Part shown: piece after piece, positions 43,259 to 52,720 of the stretch
Numbering within the stretch: the first letter of the stretch is position 1
Layout of the letters: each line of letters opens with the position of its first letter
Source of the DNA: Eudorina sp. 2006-703-Eu-15
Lineage: Eukaryota; Chlorophyta; Chlorophyceae; Chlamydomonadales; Volvocaceae
Reading direction: 5' to 3'
Assembly: GCA_003117195.1 (NCBI GenBank)
Contig: BDSI01000125.1
Location: forward strand, 294,895-358,894
Length of the DNA stretch: 64,000 nt
The notes under the pieces: model-generated
The model's database searches: none
Told to the model about the DNA's origin: nothing
What the model saw: only the letters and a program-made list of their open reading frames with translations
Made by a program: the position numbers and the translations under genes

Positions 43259-46056
43259 TCATCTCTGCAGCTTTTCCTTCCGCAACTTCTGCACCTGATA
43301 TAAGAAATGACCAAGCTTGCACTGGTCAAACAAAAACATGATTCCGAACATATCCGAGTCATCAGGGAGATCCACCGCTCGGCGTAGCGGTTCGTAGACC
43401 GGACATTCAATTAGCACGTGTAGCTCGTCCTCTACCGCTCCACTATTGCAAACCCGGCACGTCCGTGTACTGCGCGGCGTGCGCCCGGGCCCCCGTGCTA
43501 ACCGCGATACCTCCAGATCCCAACGGCCAAGCCGGAATCGCATTAGCGCCGTGTGATGCTTTCTCGGCATATCAGACGTCATATGCTCCAGCTTTCGCTT
43601 GTGATCGATCGGTGTGTACGCAAGGCCCATCCAGTTCAGGTACCGACATGCTGTCACGCCCGGCCCCTGCACTCCAGCCCTATCGGTGTACTCCGGGAAG
43701 CCCCTGGGATCCTGATCCAGGCAATCAGCAGACCAATCGCAGAGCAGTCTGCGCCGAAATTCTAAGAGCAAATCTCCAAAAGGGATATCTAGCGCGACAA
43801 TGGCCTTTGCCTTGGCCTCCGCACCGAGCGCCTCCTCCACATGCGCCTTATAATCGAACCCCAGGGTTTCGAAAATCCGAAGTACCTTCCCCGCCCAAAA
43901 GTATTCATGCTCGTTAGTCATATGGTCCGACTCCAGCCATGCCTTAATGTCCTCCTCAAGCACAGCCCTGGCAAGCGAATTTGGCTGTTTGACTAGCCGC
44001 TTCCAAAAGCCGAACACCTGTTGAGCCCAAAAGTAGTGCAGCGGGAGCTGTGATGTCTCCGCAAACAAAAGCCTGTTTGGGGGTAGGCTTGCGCCAACCA
44101 CCTTTCGCAGAAAGATCTTCTGAACCTCCACCATCGGGTCAGCCATGGCTTTTTCGAAAACGCCAGCCCTGCTACCCGCATTCCTGACCCAACCTCCCCA
44201 CTTTTTCACGCGTGCGGAGCCCTCCTCGGATTGGCCCGTGCCAGCGCGTTGCCCCCACCTTAACCACTCCCTCACTCGCTGCCGCCTTCTTGTTCCGAGC
44301 ACTTCACGTATCGCGTCCGGGCCCCAGACTTCGACTCCATATGAGAGCAAGGATCTAACCTGAACGTCGAAACAACGGAGCATCAGGTCTGGTGCCCAAA
44401 TCCGATTTGCCTCCAGCTTACGCATCAAAGAGAACACTGCTCTGCGCCCAACATCACAGATTTCCATGCGACAAGAATCGAACGGGAGATTGCTACCGTA
44501 GCGCAAGCCAAGGTATTTCGCGCGCTCCTTGACCGGAATGGCCTGGCCGGCAAACCTGAGTTGCCTAGCGCCCTCCGTGAGCTGTACGTGCTGGTTCTGG
44601 GTACCAGCAAACACCAGCAGTTCACACTTGTTCACATTCAACGACATACCAAAAGCGTCACAAAATTCTGCCAACCTATCCAACAGGAATTGCATACGAG
44701 AGGCATCCATTGCAAACATTGTGAGATCGTCTGCGTACAACAGCTCCGGCACTTTCCTCCCCCGGGCGACTGGAGCTCTGCCCGTCGGGTTCCGGCGCTC
44801 ATGTTCGTCGATGTAATCCGCAAAGGCCTCGATGAACATACCAAAAAGAACTGGGCTCAGGGGGCAGCCCTGTTTCACACCTTGGTCGGAGTTGAACGCT
44901 TCGCCACGCTGGCCGTTCACCTTCACTCGCAGCTCTACCTTGTCGTAGGATCGCCGTAGGGCATCCAGCATCTTGCCAGACAGGCCACGTTCTTTCATCC
45001 GTTCCCAAAGAAGCTCACGATCGACGCGATCAAAAGCCTTCTCGAAATCAATCTGACAGATCAACAAACCGCCTTGCCCAGGTCTTGCGTATCGTGTTAT
45101 GAAATGGCGAAGCGTAAAGAGGTGATGTTGGGTACCGATACCCTGGCGGAACCCAGCTTGGCACCAGTGTCGTACTGGTGTTTCGGCGGGTTCTGCCTCC
45201 GCGAACTTAGCAAAGCGACGTTCGAGCACTGACGCGTAACATTTGGCTAGCACTCCACCAACTGCAATCCCACGGTAATTGCTGCAGTCCGTAGCGTCCC
45301 CCCGTTGCGCTTGTACACCGGGACCAGGTCAGACACCGTGAACTGATCCGGGATATCCCCTGTTGACCGAATGCGCTCCAAAAGAGCCTGTATGATTGGG
45401 ATCATACGGTTTACCTCCGGGCGCTCATCCTCACTCCCGCTCCGCAGCCTTTTCGCATACTTGTAGCATTCCCCGCAGACCCTTTCGGGACCGCTGGATT
45501 TGCCGTTAGGCAGATTCATCAGCACCAAAGCGACCTCCTCCTCCGTGATTGGCCCATTAAGAGCTGCGTCCGCCGCTAATTTCCTGCGCTCAGCCTCCTC
45601 GTGGCCCCTCACGACCCACCATGCCCCCTGCTCATCCATCCTATTAATGAACGCCAGTGTCTGCGCAGCCTTGTCACGGTCCGGATTTCTATGCCTCTCG
45701 TTAAGCAGCGTCTTGAAATGGGTTCGCCACACCTCTGCATCCGTAACTGGGCATTTGCTCGGGGCTCCTCCGGACAGCTTTTGCCAGAGGGCCCTGGGGT
45801 CCCCGCGGCAATTGCTAATGAAATCACGCCACTCCTGTTGCTCAAACCCCGCCATAGCATGCCTTCGTGCCCTGTTAAAGACCTGCCTCGCTTCTCTGAA
45901 CGCCACCCATTCCGTTATGGACCTCCCATTTCCATAGGCTGCGCGCAGCTTCTCCGTCATGTCCGCGTGTGTGCGGGCGCACTCGTCATTCCACCACGCC
46001 GCATGCTCCCGTGCGGGCTGCTGCGCAGGCCCTCCAACCTCAAACGCTTTCCTCAT
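43259..46056 (-). mobile_element. L1-type non-LTR retrotransposon, 5'-truncated, with one frameshift
   Basis: Two overlapping minus-strand frames, 46056-45247 and 45253-43259, belong to one ORF2-like protein. The first covers the linker and the beginning of the RT (NGKSSGPERVCGECYKYAKR). The second carries RT motifs QIDFEKAFDRVDRELLW, KQGCPLSP and the YADD catalytic box (ELLYADDLTMFA), a thumb region, and a C-terminal zinc knuckle CRVC...HVLIEC. The frame breaks at a run of six C (45298-45303 on the plus strand): one base too many or too few. No endonuclease domain is present, and an in-frame stop lies near 46112, so the copy is 5'-truncated at about 46185, where the kinase unit begins. No target duplication was found. 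Confidence 0.88.
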
Positions 46057-46185
46057 GGCTCCATAGACTTGGAATGCATGTCGTGCAACGTACGAAGTGG
46101 TTCACGCCAACTTTTTCTTATCGTGCCCGAAAGACAGCGTATACTCAGTTGTTCCATACTACAATGTACTATTCGGCCTCGGCTA

Positions 46186-46336
46186 TCTAGTGTTTTTGCC
46201 AACCCGGCGTTCTGCTGCTTGAGGGTGCCGGCTCCCTACGATAGAAACAGTGCTCCTAAGCTGTGAGCAGTACTTCGTAGGTCTCCGCAGGAATGTCCGA
46301 AACCAGTCGCCTAGGAACGGGCCTTGTTATGGACTT
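46186..46336 (+). promoter_or_regulatory. Conserved 5' flank of the header-kinase units
   Basis: Nearly identical to 50326-50476 upstream of unit 2, beginning TATCTAGTGTTTTTGCC in both. As non-coding sequence kept between copies, it presumably holds the promoter and 5' UTR. The frame upstream of the chosen ATG is also open, so a longer N-terminus is possible. Confidence 0.5.
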
Positions 46337-49300
46337 ATGTTGACGATTCGCGAAGCCCTTCGTCGGGTCGAGGGAGAGAATGACGACTCCATCCAGCCAA
46401 TCATTCGCGTTCTTTCCGGGCTTGGCTTTAAAGAGGATCAACAGGCTGGTGGCGCATTCGCTTTGCTAGAAGAAGATCAAGCGGCAGCATTATCCTTGGC
46501 AGTTCTCACTGTTCATGAGCGCTTAGCGCTCAAGGCTGCAATTAGAGGTGCGCTACGCGCTTTTGCATGCCGAGAATGAAGGAGGTTGGGCATTCGCGGG
46601 CGGGTTCGCGAGTGTTCCGCCTGACCTAGTTGCGTTTGTTGCCCTCCTCACACACAATGCCGCACCACCCCGCACGCTTGCTCGTCGTGCAGCTGTGGCG
46701 GCTGTCCTGGGCGTGGGGAGCGCGACAGGGGCTGGTAAGAACTTAACGGTCAGCTCGGACTTGTGGGGTACTTCGGGGCAGCCATCCGCAAGAGTTTGGA
46801 CAAAGCACAGTAGCAGAGCTGCACTAGCGGTACTTACGTTTCCAGTTAAAGCCATTCTACCGCCGAAGTAGGGGCAAGCGTTGACGGTTTGCCACATCGT
46901 CAGTGGGTTGGGGACAGCTGGGGGCAGAGGATATTTCTTTGCGCCGTCCGACCGATGTCAGTCCTGATCGTGTAGGGGCTTCAGTATGGGTTGCATGCGG
47001 GCACCCAAGAGCTGCAGCCTTGCAGGGCACACAGGGCACAGGCAGGGCACAACCAAGTCAGTCTGGCCATCGCGGGGATCATCACAGTCCCTTGACGTGC
47101 TCCCCACTTTGTAACGGCCAAAGTAATGAGCAAAGCCGTATTGCTATTTGTTGTTACACTTTATCTCTGCTTGCAAGGCGTGGACAACTCCATGGAGTAT
47201 GCCAAACAGCTCCTTCAGCCTGCACTGGACTCACCTCCACATCTGGATGACCTGCAACGCTTCCTCCAGGCGCCACCCGCCGCTCAGATCCCCATCCTTG
47301 CGGATTCTGTTATTGGGATGAGCCTACCGCTAACCCATAAGCCGCATTTTATGGCTGCCTCGGGCGCGCTTGCCTTTGCCGTCAGCAATAGCTTGATGGC
47401 GCCACTCGATGCGGGTGATTCGGAGATGGCCACAGTTCTTACGGAGCACCAGGTGGTGGTGAAGCTGCTGCTGGCGCTGGACAGGGCACTGCCTGCGGAC
47501 CTGCGCATCGGGTACGAAAGAAAGCAGGCGCTGTGTGTTACAGGCGCTGTAACTTAATGGCTGTGCACGAGCCTGCAATTAGGGTTGTAGAGTGCATCGG
47601 GCGTTGATGTATGTCGCTAGTGTCAGGGTATAGGTATAGATGATCAGTCCCTGTCTCCCTGGTTGGTAGGCTGACGGTGGAGCGTGACAAAGCGAACAGC
47701 ACCTCTCTTATGACCGTCAAGTCGCAGGGCGGCTCATCGCTGCGGCCTGATGGAGTCTTGCGGGGCAACAGGGGTCAGCGGCTGCTGGCGAAATGGGAGG
47801 ACAAGGCAGCCAGCCTGGACGATGCCGTCAAGGATCTGCACAAGAAGACTGCGGCCTGGTCGCCGCTGTACTACGGCGAGTAAGTGACATAGCTCCTGTC
47901 CCATGTGGCTGTAAGTTAAGGTCCCTGAAGACCATATCTGGTTCCAACCGTCTTCTAACCGTTACAAGATGGACCCTTGCTCCCAACCGGGCGTTCCAAC
48001 GGGCACAGATAGCTCGTAGGCGCCTCACCTCATCAACCCTCACCACCGGGGGGTGTCATGCAGCCATACCGGCCAACACATCAGGTTACTCGTGCGCCGC
48101 GGATGCGCGGTCTGCGGTTCAGTCCGCAGATCCCTGGACAGCATGCCAGTGTCTTTTCCATTGGACGACCCCGCCCCCGTTTCCAATCAGGAATGCTCCC
48201 TTTCGTGACTGCTCCTCTGCGCCCGCCCTGCAACTGCCCCAGCATCGAGTATCTGCCGTGCTTTGCAGCTGCCGGCAGCTATCTGCGGTTCTATGCCATC
48301 TCGCGTGCTGGCGGTATGGCTACTGCACCACGCTCCATCAGTCCTGAGTACCTCCTGACCAACGCGGCGGACCGCGCAGCAGCGGTGATGGCCACCATCA
48401 AATTCTATCAGCTTCTCTGCGCTCAGCAGGCGCGCTATCCGGTGGACGTGCTGCCCGCTGGCGCTGTGTTGCGGGGAGGAGGCCCTGGCTTCACGCGCGA
48501 GCTGTGAGCAACGAAGGGCTGTGCCGGGTTTGCACGCTGCATGTGTGTATTTGGGGGGAATGGCTGTGGATAGGTGGATGCATTGGTGGGTGCGTGTGTT
48601 GGGGGGAGGGTAGCACATGCCTTGGCTATACGGTACGGACACCGGTCCGGCATTAGCCCAGCGTCTATCCTGCATATGCGCCTGCGGACTACCCTGACTG
48701 CAAGCCGGCTGACTGCGAGCCGGCTAAACGCACGTGCGTGATAAGCGAGCGAGCACACCTCCCACCCGTCCCACCCGTCCACGCGCCCCACAGGCTGTTC
48801 CGCACCGACAAGCTGGTGGTTCGGAAGCGCGTGTCGCCCTGGTCTGCATATGCGTCCTGGTGCGGCGTGGACTTCGAACAGCTGGAAAAGCTGTATCGCG
48901 CCACCGCGCAGCGCCAAGGGCTGGTGCACGCCGTGAAGGACGTCCCTACCTGCCAGGGCAGTGTTTACTCTGTGGACCTCATTCCGGTGGGGCTGCCAAG
49001 TAGCAACGCGCATCTGGCCAGGGAGGATGACGCGCGGCGGCTGCTGCACGGTCTGCTGCACGGCCTAGCGGCAATCCACGAGGTGTGCGGGTGAAGTGGG
49101 CGGGCGGCTGGCGTTTGATGCGAATAGTCACGGAAGCGCATACCTTGCATTCCAGTTCCTTCAGCAGCGGCAAAAAGACTACGAGGCAAAGATGGCTAGA
49201 TTGCTTGCATGCGTGTGTTGAACAACGCACGTAACTTTTGCAACACAGTTTGGGCGCTAACTTGATGTCGACTTACCTGCTGCACTCATACCGTTGCACC

Positions 49301-49703
49301 CGTCCAGGCGGGCTTCGTGCACCGCGACCTCCGCTGGGACAACTTCGCGTGCTCCCCTGGCGCCGCTGACCGCCGCCGCTGGTTCCTGCTTGACTTGGAG
49401 ACATGCGCCCCTGAGAACCAGCGGCCGCCGCCAGACTTCGAGCCGGACGGCTGGCAGCCCGACACCACCCTGGTTGAGGGCCGCTACACATGCGCGTCGG
49501 ACCTGTACCAGCTGTGGTTGGCCGTGCAGCGGCGCTGCGAGCCCGTCGTGGTCTCGGCGGAGGGGAGGGCGTTCCTGAAGGCCCTCAGCTCTCCGCCGGC
49601 ATTCCAGGAGAGCAGTGCTAAACAGCTGCTGGCGCATGAGTGGTTGCGATGCGAGGGTGAGGGCATCTGCAGGGCCGCAGGCGCACGGCCGAGCGAGCGC
49701 TAG
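46337..49703 (+). CDS. Header-kinase fusion protein, CR (Crinkler)-type effector-like kinase, unit 1, intact
   Basis: Seven exons, 46337-46547, 46693-46734, 47178-47511, 47670-47879, 48243-48503, 48794-49082 and 49308-49703, agree in phase and give 580 aa. Residues 1-70 form a small helical header (SGLGFKEDQQAGGAFALLEE). A middle region (PILADSVIGMSL...SSLRPDGVL...AAWSPLYYGD) and the segment YLPCFAAAGSYLRFYAI follow. The C-terminal kinase lobe has HRDLRWDN (Asp456, Asn461) and LLDLE at Asp478 in place of DFG. The RPDG, DLPYL/IEYLP-AAAGS and HRD-x-RW-x-N pattern is what I know from Crinkler/FunK1-type kinases of fungi and oomycetes. Whether the protein acts as an effector, in conflict or in ordinary signalling is unknown. 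No signal peptide is evident on the header. Intron 2 ends in an AAG acceptor. Confidence 0.72.
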
Positions 49704-49999
49704 TGGGCTGTCGCTGGCGCAGTCGATTACCCGCAGCAGACAGTTCGGGTAGCTCGGGAGAGGGGCAGGGTGGAGACGGTGCATTTGCACGGCGGTGGCA
49801 GCGCCAGCGCCGAAGGTGGTGGCATGATGGAGGCAGAGGCGGCAGAACTGAACAGGCAGGAGGCGACGTGCTGTAGGTGGAGGTACAGCTTGTGGTGTCC
49901 GTGTGTACGTCGTTGTGCATTAAACAGTAATGAACGAGACGTTGTGGCGGTTGTTTGGAGGTTTGTTTGTGCGTGGTCGGCTTTGCCGCGTAAGGCTAG

Positions 50000-50239
50000 T
50001 TGATGCAGCTTGGCAGCGGCGGCGGCCGCCGCCGCCGTGTCCTGGACGCCGACACGTTCGAGCTGGGCGAGTCTGCTTCGGAGGTGGCGGAGGCGGATGA
50101 CCGCGAGGTGGATGCGCTGGCGGAGGACATCCTCATGCAGCACCGGGACGGCGTCCATTGCCGCAGCCTCTTCACCGCCGACTTAGGAGTGGCCAAGGTG
50201 GCGGACCGACAGAAGCTGCCGCCGGTGGCGGCCCGGTGA
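50000..50239 (+). pseudogene. Captured exon fragment downstream of unit 1
   Basis: An 80-codon frame reading DADTFELGESASEVAEADD and ADLGVAKVADRQKLPPVAA. It matches, in diverged form, the inverted region at about 60700-60450, where the same frame continues into a longer exon of the helical-repeat gene. Here it stops at 50239, so it looks like a piece of that host gene carried along in the duplication. It is unlikely to be a gene on its own. Confidence 0.55.
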
Positions 50240-50307
50240 CGCCGGCCCATATGGTCAGTCCGTCTGCGCCTGTACGGCGAGCGAGCAGCTTTAATGCTGG
50301 TCCCCCT

Positions 50308-50312
50308 TGTAA
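50308..50312 (+). terminator. TGTAA signal at the end of unit 1
   Basis: TGTAA about 15 bases before the start of unit 2 (TATCTAGTG...). It would terminate a transcript covering unit 1 and its captured fragment. Confidence 0.4.
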
Positions 50313-50476
50313 CGATCGCTTCCTATCTAGTGTTTTTGCCAACCCGGCATTCTTCTGCTTGAGGGTGCCGGCTCCCTACGATAGAAACAGTGCTCCTAAG
50401 CTGTGAGCAGTACTTCGTAGGTCTCCGCAGGAGCGTCCGAAACCAGTCGCCTAGGAACGGGCCTTGTTATGGACTT

Positions 50477-50687
50477 ATGTTGACGATTCGCGAAGCCCTT
50501 CGTCGGGTCGCGGGAGAGAATGACGACTCCATCCAGCCAATCATTCGTATTCTTTCCAGGCTTGGCTTTAAAGAGGATCAACAGGCTGGCGGCGCATTCG
50601 CTTTGCTTGAAGAAGATCAAGCGGCAGCATTATCCTTGGCAGTTCTCACTGTTCATGAGCGCTTAGCGCTCAAGGCTGCAATTAGAG
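50477..50687 (+). pseudogene. Header exon 1 of unit 2, separated from its gene by a retrotransposon
   Basis: Differs from unit 1 exon 1 at only a few bases, and the frame and GTGCGC donor are intact. Its exon 2 equivalent (57045-57086) lies beyond the 6-kb DIRS element in intron 1. Past 57420 the sequence no longer matches unit 1, and no kinase exons follow in this orientation, so unit 2 is broken. Whether the remaining header is expressed is unknown. Confidence 0.75.
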
Positions 50688-50803
50688 GTGCGCTACGCGC
50701 TTTTGCATGCCGAGAATGAAGGAGGTTGGGCATTCGCGGGCGGGTTCGCGAGTGTTCCGCCTGACCTAGTTGCGTTTGTTGCCCTCCTCACACACAATGC
50801 CGC

Positions 50804-50916
50804 ACATACTTCGCCCTGGCATATTGGTAACTCTGGTCTCGGTCTCAGTCGTCGGTTGCATTACTGGACACGGGTCTGTTTTTTCGCGGCTCAGCTTTTC
50901 TCTTTGATAACACACA
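50804..50916. repeat. Dispersed 113-bp repeat, copy 2 (unit 2 intron 1)
   Basis: Matches 5178-5290. Here it is flanked on both sides by ACACACAATGCCGCAC (16 bases), which unit 1 has only once, so it inserted with a target duplication of about 16 bases. It landed before the DIRS element inserted directly to its right. Confidence 0.8.
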
Positions 50917-50925
50917 ATGCCGCAC

Positions 50926-51069
50926 TTCTAGCTCCTCAGTTACATTCGTACCAAACATGCATGCAGGGTGAACACCAGTCCCACCAAAACACAACCTGCA
51001 AGGCAACACACGTTAGCATTTTGTTCGACGCTGGACCCGTAGCCGGTTGTTGCTGACTCGTCCAAACCG
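50926..51069 (-). repeat. DIRS split repeat X1 (144 bp)
   Basis: Begins TTCTAGCTCCTCAG and ends CCAAACCG. It appears identical to 51356-51499 as read by eye. It forms the left terminus of the element. Confidence 0.93.
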
Positions 51070-51138
51070 CCGTTGCAACCCCACAACATCCCACAACCGC
51101 ACCCGTTCACCGGCTGCCACCCGGGTCGGGAGGGCGGG

Positions 51139-51355
51139 GAGTATGCCCTGGCAGAAGGGCAGTAACATTAGATAATTAGCAACAACGGCAGATACCAAGC
51201 ACAGTCTCGGCCGCCGCTGAACAAGCTGCCACGGCGCCACCCGCGCCGCAGCTGGCCGTACTGCCGTACGTAACTAAACAACTAACAAACATTCCACTCG
51301 TCACTAGAACCAGACTTCTCTGCTATTCCTTCGTCATTGCTAGAGAAGTCAACGT
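51139..51355 (-). repeat. DIRS split repeat Y1 (217 bp)
   Basis: Begins GAGTATGCCCTGGCAG and ends AGTCAACGT, matching Y2 at 56801-57017. It directly abuts X2. The Y-X junction AACGT|TTCTAG is the one a circular intermediate would have. Confidence 0.93.
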
Positions 51356-51499
51356 TTCTAGCTCCTCAGTTACATTCGTACCAAACATGCATGCAGGGTG
51401 AACACCAGTCCCACCAAAACACAACCTGCAAGGCAACACACGTTAGCATTTTGTTCGACGCTGGACCCGTAGCCGGTTGTTGCTGACTCGTCCAAACCG
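51356..51499 (-). repeat. DIRS split repeat X2 (144 bp)
   Basis: Copy of X1 at 50926-51069, lying just downstream (in coding sense) of the recombinase ORF. Confidence 0.93.
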
Positions 51500-51547
51500 G
51501 CAGACTTTAAAGTAGCCTAGGGTGGTCTCATGGGTCCGGCAGCCGAG

Positions 51548-52720
51548 CTAACCTGAAGCGCTGCCCAGGCCTAAACAGAGTGCCACGCGCTGCTTCTGCG
51601 CGCCTGACTCGTGCACGTAGCACAGCTCAAACACATTCTGGCTGCGCCAGCGGCCAGTCTTCTGCACGATCGCCCGGTCCGCGCCATTCGCGACCGCCGC
51701 CGTCGCCCCACCGCTGCGCAAGCTGTGCGTGCCGATTTTCTTCATGACACCCGCGGCCGCAAAGAGCGCCTTCAACTCCTGGGAGAACGACGAATAAGCG
51801 ATGGGCTTAATGCACTGTGGCAACGGCACCGTTACGTGCCGCAGCCGCTGCCCACTACTCGACGCGGAGACCGCGCGTAGCAGAGGTCCTACGTCCTCCG
51901 CATCCTCGTGATACACGGTGCCATCGGCCGCCACCGAAGCGCGGGCGGCGGGATGCTGTTTGTAGGCGCCCACCCGCAGCAGGTCCTCCAGGAGCCCGAC
52001 TGGGCAGTACTTGCCCCCGACTCTGCCGATCGGCACAAACGCGCCACGCCAGTGCTGGTCTGTCTTGCTGGTGAACAGGTATAACTCCACCCGATCAGGG
52101 TAGAAGCGCATCAGGTCGTGATGCACCATGACGTGCGCAAGGTCACTGAACCGCAGCATCCCCGCAAAACACAGCGTAGCACTCGTCACGTACATCCGCG
52201 TTTTGAGGCTGACCCCTTCGACAAGATGCGTATCAACGAGACGCCGAATATCCTCAGCCGCAACTGGTTCCCGATCCAGCCGTCTGGCGGTCAGGGTACG
52301 CCGGGCCACTTCCCGCACTGTGGCACACTGCGGTTGCGCACAGGGGGAGGGCTCACCCACCAGCTCGTGGAGCGCCGAAATTGCTGCGCTGGCTTTCTCC
52401 ACGGCTTGAGGCCCCACCCCCCGTCGTTCGGTCTCTTCAGCCACCGTCCTCAGAAACAGCGCCGCAATTATCCCTGGGGCACCGAACGGGTTCTGCTTAT
52501 GGTCGCTGCAGAATTGGAACCAGCGCACCAGATAAGGGTTGTACGCCACCCACGTCCCTTCAGCCTTGCTGACGCGCGCGGCCGCCATCATACGCACAGC
52601 CACGGCCTGCAGGTCCGCGCCAACTCCCGCGGCAGTGAGCTTGTCCAGGATGTAGCGGAGAACTTCCGCGTCTGCGCCACCGCAATTCACAAGTCCGGCA
52701 CACGCACCACGTAAGGACAT
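51548..52720 (-). CDS. DIRS tyrosine recombinase
   Basis: 390 aa. It catalyses integration of the circular element DNA. The catalytic set is complete: Arg190 (CFAGMLRFSDL), His332 and Arg335 (GTHSLRSGG), Trp358 (TGRWRS) and the nucleophile Tyr368 (VFELCYVHES). The N-terminal part (residues 50-130) resembles the SAM-like DNA-binding half of phage integrases. Its start codon lies 34 bases upstream of the stop of the RT ORF, in another frame, so translation may be coupled. No internal stops or frameshifts. Confidence 0.93.
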   Translation of the reverse strand: MSLRGACAGLVNCGGADAEVLRYILDKLTAAGVGADLQAVAVRMMAAARVSKAEGTWVAYNPYLVRWFQFCSDHKQNPFGAPGIIAALFLRTVAEETERRGVGPQAVEKASAAISALHELVGEPSPCAQPQCATVREVARRTLTARRLDREPVAAEDIRRLVDTHLVEGVSLKTRMYVTSATLCFAGMLRFSDLAHVMVHHDLMRFYPDRVELYLFTSKTDQHWRGAFVPIGRVGGKYCPVGLLEDLLRVGAYKQHPAARASVAADGTVYHEDAEDVGPLLRAVSASSSGQRLRHVTVPLPQCIKPIAYSSFSQELKALFAAAGVMKKIGTHSLRSGGATAAVANGADRAIVQKTGRWRSQNVFELCYVHESGAQKQRVALCLGLGSASG

